Of a stretch of 32,754 bases of DNA, positions 18,040 to 25,373 are shown in pieces. This DNA comes from an uncultured Pseudomonadota bacterium (lineage in GTDB: Bacteria > Pseudomonadota > Gammaproteobacteria > Enterobacterales > Succinivibrionaceae), in assembly GCA_900317945.1 (NCBI GenBank), contig ONIT01000027.1:1-32754 (forward strand), written 5' to 3'. Made by a program: the position numbers and the translations under genes. The notes beneath the pieces were generated by a model. That model did no database searches and was not told where the DNA came from. It saw only the letters and a program-made list of their open reading frames with translations. Position 1 is the first letter of the stretch. The number at the start of each line of letters is the position of its first letter.

Positions 18040-20298
18040 CTACTCTCCGAGGCTCTCATAATCCTCATCTGCCCCGCCATACTGAGCCATGGCCCTGGCG
18101 GCAAACTCATGGATCCTCTTGCCTGCTGAGGCGGCCTGGCCGCGGGTTCCGTCATTCTCAGCGAGGACGATGCCCTCATCGGTAATATCGGGTCTCATGG
18201 AGAGGCTCGCAAGCCCCGACAGCACTCCCTCATGGTCATCGCCCAGCCTGAGTCTCTTCAGGATCCTCACCGCGCCCTCCCAGGTCCTTACCGGGAAGGT
18301 GAAGCTCATGGTGATCATCTCCGAGACGCGGACGCCGAGGTTCCGCCCGCCGAGCACAAAGCAGTCGCCGGCTGTTCCCGGGCGCCAGAGGCCGCTGCTC
18401 TCCGTGAAGAACGCGCACCTGAGCCAGCCTTCGGGCGAACCGAAGATCTTCTCCGGCGTGAACCCGGGATGGATCCTCCTTACAGCCTTCAGGATCTCGC
18501 CTGCGGACGCGGGGGTCTCTTGCCGGAGGACCCGCAGCGCGGATCTCACGTCAGGCCCGCTGATGGCCACGATGCCTGTGCCCTGAGGCTCCAGGTAAAA
18601 GTGGATGTCATCCGACGAGTAGCCCTCCAGCATGCTCCTGATGCCGTCATTCCCGGCAGCCTTCAGCGTTCCGGCCATCGCGTCGCCCAGCATCAGCCGG
18701 ATCTGCCTCGGCGTGAATTTCCGGAAAAATCCGCCGCCCTGGGGAAAGCGTCCCGGGAGCGTTATCCTGCTTGCCGCCTGACTGATGAAGTCCGGGCATC
18801 TCGTGACTTTTCCTTCCTTTATGTAGACGGCATAGCCAGAGGGCAGCGCGCTGACGTCTCCGCCATCCCCGGCGGGATCATTCTCACCGGCATCATCAGC
18901 CTCTGAGAGCTCCTCAGCTGATCCAAAGCCGTGCCGGGAAGCATTGCCCCAAATCCCCGGACGCACGCTCTGAGGCTGCTGCGCAGGAGGCAGAGGAGCT
19001 GCCGGCATGCTCCGGAGCCTTGCCGCCATCTGTCCGCACCACGACCCGCTGCAGACCGACCTCACTGAAACGCGGGAGAGCTTCTCATCAGGGAGCGCCG
19101 AGACAGAATGGCCGTTGTGGTCATAGCCGTCCGGTATTCTTTTCCGGAAGAGCCCGGCAAGGCGCGCCTGATCATCCCCGGAGATCTCTCCCTTCCTCGC
19201 GGCCCTGAGGAAGAGTGCGGATCTTGCCATCGCCCCGCCCGGGTCTCGCTCCTCTCTGATGAGCTGCGCCGCAAGCACCAGCTGCAGCCTCATCGCGTCA
19301 GCCGGCGGGATGAGGGTATAGGCCTGCTGCCTCCTGAGGACAATGCCGGCGCATTTCCTGATCCCATCAGCCGAGATCTTCCCGTCAACGGATCTTGACT
19401 TCGCGAGGGCAAGCATCGGGAGCCAGAGGAGTACAGCGAAGGCCGTGCAGCCGTCAGCTGACGCGCCGTACTCATGGAGCTTCTCAGAAAGCGCTCCGGC
19501 CCTCCTGAGGAACGCGCTCACGTCCGATGGGTTCATCACCCGCCTGACCTCATTCATGCCGGCAATCACAGCGTCCATCAGGCCAAGCCCGAAGAAAAGC
19601 TCAAGCTGCCGGCTCTCGTTCTTGTCAAAGAGCCTGATGAGCTCGGCGGTGAGCCTGCGGTGGTTGACGCGCCTGAGGAGCTCAGAGTGCCGCACTATGC
19701 CCTTCCTGGTGCCATCGTCAAGATGGTATCCCGGCACCGAGGCGAAGCGCACGGCTCGGAGGAGCCTCACCGCGTCGTTGCCGAAGCGCTCCCTTGGATC
19801 GCCTATGAGCCTCACCCGGCGCTCGGCCAGATCCTGCAGCCCGTCAAGCGGATCGAGGATCACTCCGGAGAATGGATCAAGGTAAAGCGCGTTTATCGTA
19901 AAGTCGCGGGCCATGGCGTCATCCATCAGCGAGCCGTAGCGGTTGTTCCCGAACTGCCCGCGCCCTCCGCTGTTCTCCCTGCGGAAGGTCGTAATCTCGA
20001 CAGTCTCCTCTCCGAACTCCCTCACTACGATGACAAAGCGCCTGCCGAGCGTCCTGGAGCCCGGAACTGCCCTCATCACATAGGCGGGCCAGGCCTCGGT
20101 CGCGATGTCGAAGTCGGCAGGGGCGCCGCCTGTGAGCGCGTCGCGCACGGCGCCTCCGACAATGAAGGCGCAGTGCCCCTTTTCCTTTATGCTCCTGATG
20201 ACGGAAAGCGCGTTGGCGCTGACCATGAATGAGCCGGAGAATGCTCCGGGGAGCGCCCTGAGCTCAGGGGCAAGCTGCCCCTTAAAGGTTTTTGACAT
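18040..20298 (-). CDS. pcnB: PcnB-like polynucleotide adenylyltransferase with long unknown C-terminal extension
   Basis: 752 residues from the ATG at 20298; E. coli PcnB is about 465. The N-terminal half is a class II nucleotidyltransferase: FIVGGAVRDAL, the catalytic acidic pair in ADFDIAT, GRRF, ARDFTINAL and the neck motif RLLRAVRFAS. These motifs are shared by poly(A) polymerase and CCA-adding enzymes; GRRF and the length before the extension favour PcnB, although the usual HVxFG after GRRF is replaced by VVREFG. From about residue 440 on, about 310 residues match nothing I recognise: a linker rich in Pro, Ala, Asp and Glu, then a folded-looking region. The start is uncertain because no good ribosome site is seen, and upstream codons overlap the rpsU promoter. 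It lies 107 bases upstream of tsaD. Confidence 0.8.
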   Translation of the reverse strand: MSKTFKGQLAPELRALPGAFSGSFMVSANALSVIRSIKEKGHCAFIVGGAVRDALTGGAPADFDIATEAWPAYVMRAVPGSRTLGRRFVIVVREFGEETVEITTFRRENSGGRGQFGNNRYGSLMDDAMARDFTINALYLDPFSGVILDPLDGLQDLAERRVRLIGDPRERFGNDAVRLLRAVRFASVPGYHLDDGTRKGIVRHSELLRRVNHRRLTAELIRLFDKNESRQLELFFGLGLMDAVIAGMNEVRRVMNPSDVSAFLRRAGALSEKLHEYGASADGCTAFAVLLWLPMLALAKSRSVDGKISADGIRKCAGIVLRRQQAYTLIPPADAMRLQLVLAAQLIREERDPGGAMARSALFLRAARKGEISGDDQARLAGLFRKRIPDGYDHNGHSVSALPDEKLSRVSVRSVCSGSWCGQMAARLRSMPAAPLPPAQQPQSVRPGIWGNASRHGFGSAEELSEADDAGENDPAGDGGDVSALPSGYAVYIKEGKVTRCPDFISQAASRITLPGRFPQGGGFFRKFTPRQIRLMLGDAMAGTLKAAGNDGIRSMLEGYSSDDIHFYLEPQGTGIVAISGPDVRSALRVLRQETPASAGEILKAVRRIHPGFTPEKIFGSPEGWLRCAFFTESSGLWRPGTAGDCFVLGGRNLGVRVSEMITMSFTFPVRTWEGAVRILKRLRLGDDHEGVLSGLASLSMRPDITDEGIVLAENDGTRGQAASAGKRIHEFAARAMAQYGGADEDYESLGE

Positions 20299-20412
20299 GA
20301 GGACTATTGTTCCGCTGAGGTTCTGTGACACATGCAATTTTACCGCATGACGTACAGGAGGCGCACGCCAGTTTCCGGACAGGCGGAAGGGCCCTTTGAA
20401 TGCCTTAATCAA

Positions 20413-20441
20413 TTGCCAAAGCCGGCGCCATGCGCTATAAT
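20413..20441 (+). promoter_or_regulatory. Sigma70 promoter of rpsU
   Basis: TTGCCA (20413-20418), a 17-bp spacer and a perfect TATAAT (20436-20441), about 100 bases upstream of rpsU. I looked for a LexA box (CTG-N10-CAG), present upstream of rpsU in E. coli, and did not find one. Confidence 0.85.
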
Positions 20442-20475
20442 CGCAAAGTTGCGGTATTTTCCGCAGAGACGGGGC

Positions 20476-20503
20476 CCGGCAGGAACGGCATTTCCTGCGC
20501 CGG
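20476..20503 (+). promoter_or_regulatory. Hairpin in the rpsU leader
   Basis: GCAGGAA (20479-20485) pairs with TTCCTGC (20492-20498), extended by CCGG on both sides with one bulge. It is not followed by a T-tract. It could be a control or stability element of the rpsU mRNA. Confidence 0.35.
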
Positions 20504-20548
20504 CTCCAGAGATAAAAAACTGATAAATCCTCCAGGGGTGATTTTTTC

Positions 20549-20776
20549 ATGCCAATCATTAAAGTACGTGAAAACGAGCCGTTCGATGTAGCTCTCCGCC
20601 GCTTCAAGCGTTCCTGCGAGAAGGCTGGCATTCTTGCCGATGTACGCAACCGTGAGTTCTATGAGAAGCCCACCACCATCCGCAAGCGCGCCAAGGCCTC
20701 CGCAGCAAAGCGCCGTGCAAAGAAGCAGGGAAAGGACGGATCACGTTCAAGCGGCATGATGGCAAAGAGCCGTTAA
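20549..20776 (+). CDS. rpsU: Ribosomal protein bS21
   Basis: 75 residues, a few longer than the usual 71. The sequence is strongly basic. It begins [21 protein letters not shown] and has the typical [11 protein letters not shown] segment. It is a component of the 30S subunit near the mRNA exit site that helps initiation. GGGGTGA lies just upstream of the ATG. It is the first gene of the macromolecular-synthesis operon and is followed by a strong terminator that should limit flow into yqeY and dnaG. Confidence 0.97.
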   Translation: MPIIKVRENEPFDVALRRFKRSCEKAGILADVRNREFYEKPTTIRKRAKASAAKRRAKKQGKDGSRSSGMMAKSR

Positions 20777-20834
20777 TCATGACCGCGCCCCCGGCGCACG
20801 GACGCTCTGACGTCCGGACAGAACAGTGAACAGC

Positions 20835-20873
20835 AGTTCCGGGATCTCAGAGCGAGATCCCGGAACTTTTTTT
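20835..20873 (+). terminator. Terminator/attenuator after rpsU
   Basis: A 14-bp perfect stem (AGTTCCGGGATCTC at 20835-20848 with its complement at 20854-20867) has a 5-nt loop and a T-run to 20873. It corresponds in position to the internal terminator of the E. coli rpsU-dnaG-rpoD operon. Confidence 0.95.
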
Positions 20874-20929
20874 ATGCGGCCGCGGCACAGGCAGGCCGCA
20901 GGTGACAGAAAACAAACAAGGAAGGCGTT

Positions 20930-21367
20930 ATGTCATTAAGGGAAAAGCTCAATGAGGAACTCAAGGCCTCGATGAAGGCTCGTGACAAGGAACGCACCGG
21001 AGCTCTCCGTCTGCTTCTTTCAGAGGTCAAGAAGGAGGTGGACCACGAGAAGCTGCCCGATGAGAAGATCATCAGCATCGTCTCCCACATGATCAAGGAG
21101 CGCGAGGACTCAATCAAGCAGTACAAGGACGCGGGACGCCCTGAGCTCGCGACCAAGGAGGAGGGAGAGATTAAGGTCATCTCCAAGTTCCTCCCCGCCC
21201 AGCTCTCCGATGACGAGGTCTCCGCCCTTATCGACGAGGCGGTCAGCGCAACCGGGGCCTCGGGCATGAAGGACATGGGCAAGGTCATGGCCTATCTGAA
21301 GCCCAAGGTACAGGGACGCACCGACATGGGAGCGCTCTCCGGAAAGGTCAAGGCAAAGATTGCCTGA
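20930..21367 (+). CDS. yqeY: GatB/YqeY domain protein
   Basis: 145 residues, the normal YqeY length. It begins SLREKLNEELKASMKARDK and has FLPAQLSDDEV and the GMKDMGKVMAYLKPKVQGR C-terminal helix, all typical. It is related to the tRNA-binding tail of GatB, but no biochemical role is firmly established. AAGGAAGG lies seven bases before the ATG. The gene is often found between rpsU and dnaG in Gammaproteobacteria, as here, between two terminators. Confidence 0.95.
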   Translation: MSLREKLNEELKASMKARDKERTGALRLLLSEVKKEVDHEKLPDEKIISIVSHMIKEREDSIKQYKDAGRPELATKEEGEIKVISKFLPAQLSDDEVSALIDEAVSATGASGMKDMGKVMAYLKPKVQGRTDMGALSGKVKAKIA

Positions 21368-21430
21368 GAGCACCCGGGATCCTCGGTGAGGATGGTACAA
21401 TCAGAGCCCTGAGGAGGGCTCTTGCAGACG

Positions 21431-21458
21431 GCCGGAGCCTCTTGGCGCCGGCTTTTTT
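21431..21458 (+). terminator. Terminator/attenuator just before dnaG
   Basis: GCCGGAGCC (21431-21439) pairs with GGCGCCGGC (21444-21452) with one mismatch and a 4-nt loop, followed by six T (21453-21458). It ends 19 bases before the dnaG ATG and rules out the in-frame TTG at 21442 as start. Confidence 0.8.
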
Positions 21459-21477
21459 ATTGGCAGCGGACAGGGAA

Positions 21478-24400
21478 ATGAGCGGACAGGGCGGAAGGAT
21501 ACCTAAGGAATTCATAGATGATCTGCTTGGGAGGACCGACATCGTCGACGTCCTCCGCGAGAAGGGGCTCCCGCTCAAGAAGTCGAGCGCCGGCGAGTAC
21601 AGCTGCTGCTGCCCCTTCCACCAGGAGCGCTCGCCCTCATTCTACGTGAGCGAGGCAAAGCAGGTCTACTACTGCTTCGGCTGCCAGGCCAAGGGAAACG
21701 TCCTCTCCTTCCTGATGAGGCACGACAGCCTGGGCTATGTCGAGGCTGTGGAGTACCTTGCCGACCGGCTCGGAATCGATGTGCCGCGCGAGCATGGCGC
21801 GCTCCCCGGCCCGCAGGCCCTGCAGGGCGACCGCCCGGTCCTTGAGAGGTGCCGCGACTTCTATGAGACTGAGCTCAGGACGAGCGCTGCCGGGCAGGAG
21901 ATGCTCAGCAGGTACCATGTCTCCCCGGAGACGGCCGCGGCCATGCACCTCGGGTTCGCCCCTTCTGACCGCTTCATCTCGGACAATGAGAACGGGACTT
22001 TTCTCCAGGCAACGATCGACGCGCTAGCCGAGACCGGCATGATGGCCGCTGACAGCACCGGGACACTGGCGCCGGTGTTCAGGGACGCGCTGATGCTCCC
22101 GGTCATTGACCGGAGGGGGAGGCTCTCGGCATTTTCCGCAGTGCTTCCCTCAGGAGAGCAGATCCTCCCTGCCGCCACGCCGGTGTTCAGCCCTGACGAT
22201 GAGCTCTTCGGACTCTCGGACGCGAGGACCATCGAGAGGAACCCGGAGTATTTCTGCCTCTGCCCCTCTCCCCTTGACGTGCTTGAGCTCCGCGCCGCCG
22301 GCTCCGCGAGGGGCATAGCGCCCTTCAAGGGCACCGTAACGCCCTGGCAGATGAAGAGGATCCTCACCTCGGTCGGGCGGCTTGTTGTTGCCGTGCCGGT
22401 AGGCGAGGAGGGCGAGGAGCTCGCGAAGTCCGCCATGCTCTCAGCCATGCCGTTCCTTGATGACGAGAAGAGAATCACCTTCCGGTTCCTTGACGGCGTC
22501 AGCCCAGGCGAGCTCGTGAGGAAGAGCGGGCTCCAGGGGTTCAGGGATCTTGAGAGGCACGATCTCCAGCTCGAGGACTTCTTCTTCCAGATCCTGAAGG
22601 GCGATGCGGACGGAAAGCAGGATCTGGCGCTTAAAACCGGACTCAGCATGCTTGAGAAGCTGAGCCCCAGCACCGCGCTCAGGGGATCGCTCCTCTACCG
22701 GCTCTACGCGGAGTGCCGGGTAGATCCCTGGGAGCTGCGCGGGGCCTGGGGCGCCTCAGATCCCTGGCAGCAGGAGTCCTCCTCGGCAGTGAGGGGATTT
22801 GACGACGGCGCAGCGTTCCATGCGGAAAAGCATGTCATGCGCGGCTCGGAGCTTGCCTCGGCCATCATGCTGCATATGCCGGCCGCCATAAAGAGCCTCC
22901 CGGACTTCGGCACGCTCCGGAGGAGCATCCCGCAGAGCACCCGCCCGGGGCTCCTCGTGCTCCGCGACGTCTTCAGCATGGTTGCCTCGCTCCCATCCCC
23001 GACGCCTGACGCACTTGCCGGATGTTTCGGAAAGACGCCGGAGGAGCCTTTTCTCCGCGTCCTCGCCGGGACAGAGCTTCCGCCTGAGACAACCGAGGCA
23101 GGCGCGGGAGGGGAGGACGCGCTTCCCGGGATATTCCGGAAGGCGGTGGCTGACGCGATTGAGGAGGACCGTGATGATCCTCTGTCCGTGCAGTCCGCCG
23201 CGGCCGAGGCTGACCGGAGCATCCTGCTGCAGGACGTGATAGCCCGCCGCACGCTTGATCCGGACGGCGGAAGCAGCCCTTCCCTGTGCTGCCCGTTCCA
23301 CCTGGGAACCGACCGGACGCTGAGGGCAGACAAAGACTCGCAGCTTTTCCGCTGCAGCGTCTGCGGCGCAGAGGGTGACGCAGTCGACTTTGTGCGGGAA
23401 TTTGACGCCAGATCCGGCACCGGCGAGGCAGCGGATCTCATTCTCCGCGAGACCGGCCACCAGATCCCGGAGAGAGGGCTGCTCCCCGGGGAGAGGATGC
23501 TCGAAAGGGCCGCCGCCTGGTACCACAGGAACCTCGCCTCGTCCGAAGAGGCGCAGGAGTACCTGAGGAACCGCGGCATAACGCCTGAGACCATTGAGCG
23601 CTACTCCTTCGGCTATGCCCCGGACGAGTGGCATGCCCTGGCGGACGCACTGAGCCCGGGAATCAGCGGGATCAGGATCCTTCTCGAGAACGGGCTCCTT
23701 ATCGAGAACGACAGCCATACCGGGCAGTACGACCGCTTCCGCAACAGGATAATGATCCCGATCCGCGGCAAGACCGGCAGGATAATCGCCTTCGGCGGAC
23801 GCGTGCTCGATGACAGCAAGCCCAAGTACCTCAACTCGCCCGAGTCGCCCCTCTTCTCGAAAAGCCGCGAGCTCTTCGGCCTCTATGACGCTCTGCGGAA
23901 GGAAAGCCGCCCGGAGTTCATCCTCATCGTCGAGGGCTACATGGATGTCATCGCCCTCGCCCAGTACGGCGTGACGAACGCAGTTGCCTCCCTCGGGACA
24001 GCGACGACCCCCGAGCAGCTCAGGCTGATATTCGGGGCAACGGACCATCTGGTCTGCTGCTACGACGGAGACGCCCCCGGCAGGAAGGCCGCCTGGCACA
24101 CGCTCATGACCGCCCTCCCCATCCTGAACGGCAGCCGGAGGATCTCCTTCCTCTTCCTGCCTCCGGAGGACGATCCTGACTCATTCGTCAGGGCCCACGG
24201 AAAGGAGGGGTTCCTCGGCTATCTCAGGGAGCATGAGATGGGGCTCACTGACTTCATCTTCGACCATGAGAGGCGGGGGCTCGGGAACGCCAGGGAGGAT
24301 CAGATCACCCTGCTCTCGAGGGTCATCGACTGCGCCGTGAGGATGCAGCAGGACTCCCCGTGGGCAAGGGAGATCAGGGAGACCTTCCGCCCCGGCGGGA

Positions 24401-24978
24401 GGTTCCCGGGCTTCGAGGAGAGCTACATCAATGCCCTCTACGACAAGAGGCTCAGGGAGTCTAAGGCGCCTGAGCCTCCTCCGGAGCCTGATGAGTCAGA
24501 GGTCCCCCTCTCCTGTATCAACCGGCTCATTGCCACTGCCCTCGCCTGCCCCGGAGGCATCTGCGAGATACCGGACCTGCCGAGCACCATGCAGGTATTC
24601 GCCAGGATGATCCGCAACCCAGCGGCCATGCTCCTTCTCGATGTAATAAGGGTCGCGCAGAGGAACGGAGGCAGGGACTCCGCCGCCTCGCTCCTCCGGG
24701 AGTTTGAGGGAAGCCCCTGCATCCTCTGGCTCCGCCGGCTGGCGAGGAGGCAGGACATCGACCGGGAGGCGGCAATCGACCGGAAGCAGGCGAAGGATGA
24801 GTTCAATAAGGATCTCAATGACATCCTGAGGCAGGAGCTCGGGCAGCTGATCGACGAGCTCAGGCGGAAGATCGCTGCCGGGACCGGGTCAGACGGGGAT
24901 CTCCGGGAGCTGCAGGACTACGTGAGGATGCGCAACAGGATAGACGATGGCTCCGTCAGCGGAAGCGGGAGGCAGTAG
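21478..24978 (+). CDS. dnaG: Double-length DNA primase: inactive primase fused to active primase
   Basis: 1166 residues in one frame; ordinary DnaG is about 580-600. Unit 1 (about residues 1-590) has a CHC2 zinc domain with Cys45, His48, Cys66 and Cys69. A polymerase-like region follows whose TOPRIM signatures are lost: PSPLDV in place of EGYMDV near 263-268, PVGEEG in place of DGDAPG, and SPGELVR in place of DPDSFVR. A helicase-binding-like helical part ends the unit. Unit 2 (about 591-1166) has a second zinc domain (Cys605, His608, Cys626, Cys629) and a canonical TOPRIM core (Glu819 in EGYMD, Asp863/Asp865 in DGD, Asp899/Asp901 in DPD). A C-terminal DnaB-binding domain ends the protein. It makes RNA primers at the replication fork. 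AGGGA precedes the ATG. Unit 2 alone should be able to catalyse synthesis; the role of unit 1 is unknown. Confidence 0.93.
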   Translation: MSGQGGRIPKEFIDDLLGRTDIVDVLREKGLPLKKSSAGEYSCCCPFHQERSPSFYVSEAKQVYYCFGCQAKGNVLSFLMRHDSLGYVEAVEYLADRLGIDVPREHGALPGPQALQGDRPVLERCRDFYETELRTSAAGQEMLSRYHVSPETAAAMHLGFAPSDRFISDNENGTFLQATIDALAETGMMAADSTGTLAPVFRDALMLPVIDRRGRLSAFSAVLPSGEQILPAATPVFSPDDELFGLSDARTIERNPEYFCLCPSPLDVLELRAAGSARGIAPFKGTVTPWQMKRILTSVGRLVVAVPVGEEGEELAKSAMLSAMPFLDDEKRITFRFLDGVSPGELVRKSGLQGFRDLERHDLQLEDFFFQILKGDADGKQDLALKTGLSMLEKLSPSTALRGSLLYRLYAECRVDPWELRGAWGASDPWQQESSSAVRGFDDGAAFHAEKHVMRGSELASAIMLHMPAAIKSLPDFGTLRRSIPQSTRPGLLVLRDVFSMVASLPSPTPDALAGCFGKTPEEPFLRVLAGTELPPETTEAGAGGEDALPGIFRKAVADAIEEDRDDPLSVQSAAAEADRSILLQDVIARRTLDPDGGSSPSLCCPFHLGTDRTLRADKDSQLFRCSVCGAEGDAVDFVREFDARSGTGEAADLILRETGHQIPERGLLPGERMLERAAAWYHRNLASSEEAQEYLRNRGITPETIERYSFGYAPDEWHALADALSPGISGIRILLENGLLIENDSHTGQYDRFRNRIMIPIRGKTGRIIAFGGRVLDDSKPKYLNSPESPLFSKSRELFGLYDALRKESRPEFILIVEGYMDVIALAQYGVTNAVASLGTATTPEQLRLIFGATDHLVCCYDGDAPGRKAAWHTLMTALPILNGSRRISFLFLPPEDDPDSFVRAHGKEGFLGYLREHEMGLTDFIFDHERRGLGNAREDQITLLSRVIDCAVRMQQDSPWAREIRETFRPGGRFPGFEESYINALYDKRLRESKAPEPPPEPDESEVPLSCINRLIATALACPGGICEIPDLPSTMQVFARMIRNPAAMLLLDVIRVAQRNGGRDSAASLLREFEGSPCILWLRRLARRQDIDREAAIDRKQAKDEFNKDLNDILRQELGQLIDELRRKIAAGTGSDGDLRELQDYVRMRNRIDDGSVSGSGRQ

Positions 24979-25114
24979 GGCATCTCCCGGCCCAGCGCCG
25001 AGATGAAAATATTCCGCCGCGGAGAATATCCCGGAAGCGCCTGATCCTGCGTGGCAAAATAAAAAACTTTGCCGGAGCGCAAAAAAACTTCCCCTGTTCC
25101 GAAAAAAATCAGCC

Positions 25115-25142
25115 TTGATTTTATTTTCCTGCGGTATATAAT
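25115..25142 (+). promoter_or_regulatory. Promoter of the first rpoD copy
   Basis: TTGATT (25115-25120), a 16-bp spacer and TATAAT (25137-25142) lie in an AT-rich block after dnaG. A similar arrangement lies in front of the second rpoD copy. It makes rpoD transcription independent of the long dnaG gene. Confidence 0.75.
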
Positions 25143-25148
25143 TCGGCG

Positions 25149-25373
25149 TTCAATTTTTTGCCCGGACTGTTTCTTTCCATGTTCCCAACAAGCCGAGGAA
25201 CGCGGAGAGGCCTTCTTTTTCCCAAAAGGAGGCACGGTCCGGGCTCTGGCGGTCCGGGATCCCCTGAATAAAGAAAATGCGATGAAGCTTTTCATATATG
25301 CCATATGAGGCAGAGAAAAGATCCATTCGCCGCCAAGCTGAATCGGTCAAACTGTAAGAGAGTGCCCAATCAC
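25149..25373 (+). promoter_or_regulatory. Structured ~225-nt leader of the first rpoD copy, with a short uORF
   Basis: From the predicted transcription start to the ATG at 25374. GCCCGGACTG (25160-25169) can pair with CGGTCCGGGC (25235-25244) with one G-U. This encloses a second stem, GCCTTCTTTT (25210-25219) with AAAAGGAGGC (25224-25233). A tiny reading frame at 25282-25308 would encode MKLFIYAI. The leader of the second rpoD copy has matching stems built from different bases and an 8-codon frame at the same place, so structure seems to be kept. The function is unknown; it is a candidate translational or temperature control element. Confidence 0.5.

Noticed and set aside
20440-20548. LexA box upstream of rpsU, as in E. 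coli
   Set aside because: No CTG-N10-CAG arrangement with acceptable fit was found in the leader.
20299-20649. N-terminal extension of the pcnB-like gene
   Set aside because: It would run through the rpsU promoter and start codon on the other strand and encodes no family-like sequence.
22756-24099. Long open frame antisense to dnaG (about 447 codons)
   Set aside because: It is an antisense shadow of a GC-rich gene; there is no ribosome site and no recognisable domain, and the plus-strand protein is clearly primase.
25069-25308. Small open frame between dnaG and rpoD copy 1
   Set aside because: It spans the promoter and structured leader of rpoD, has no ribosome site, and its composition is that of AT-rich intergenic DNA.
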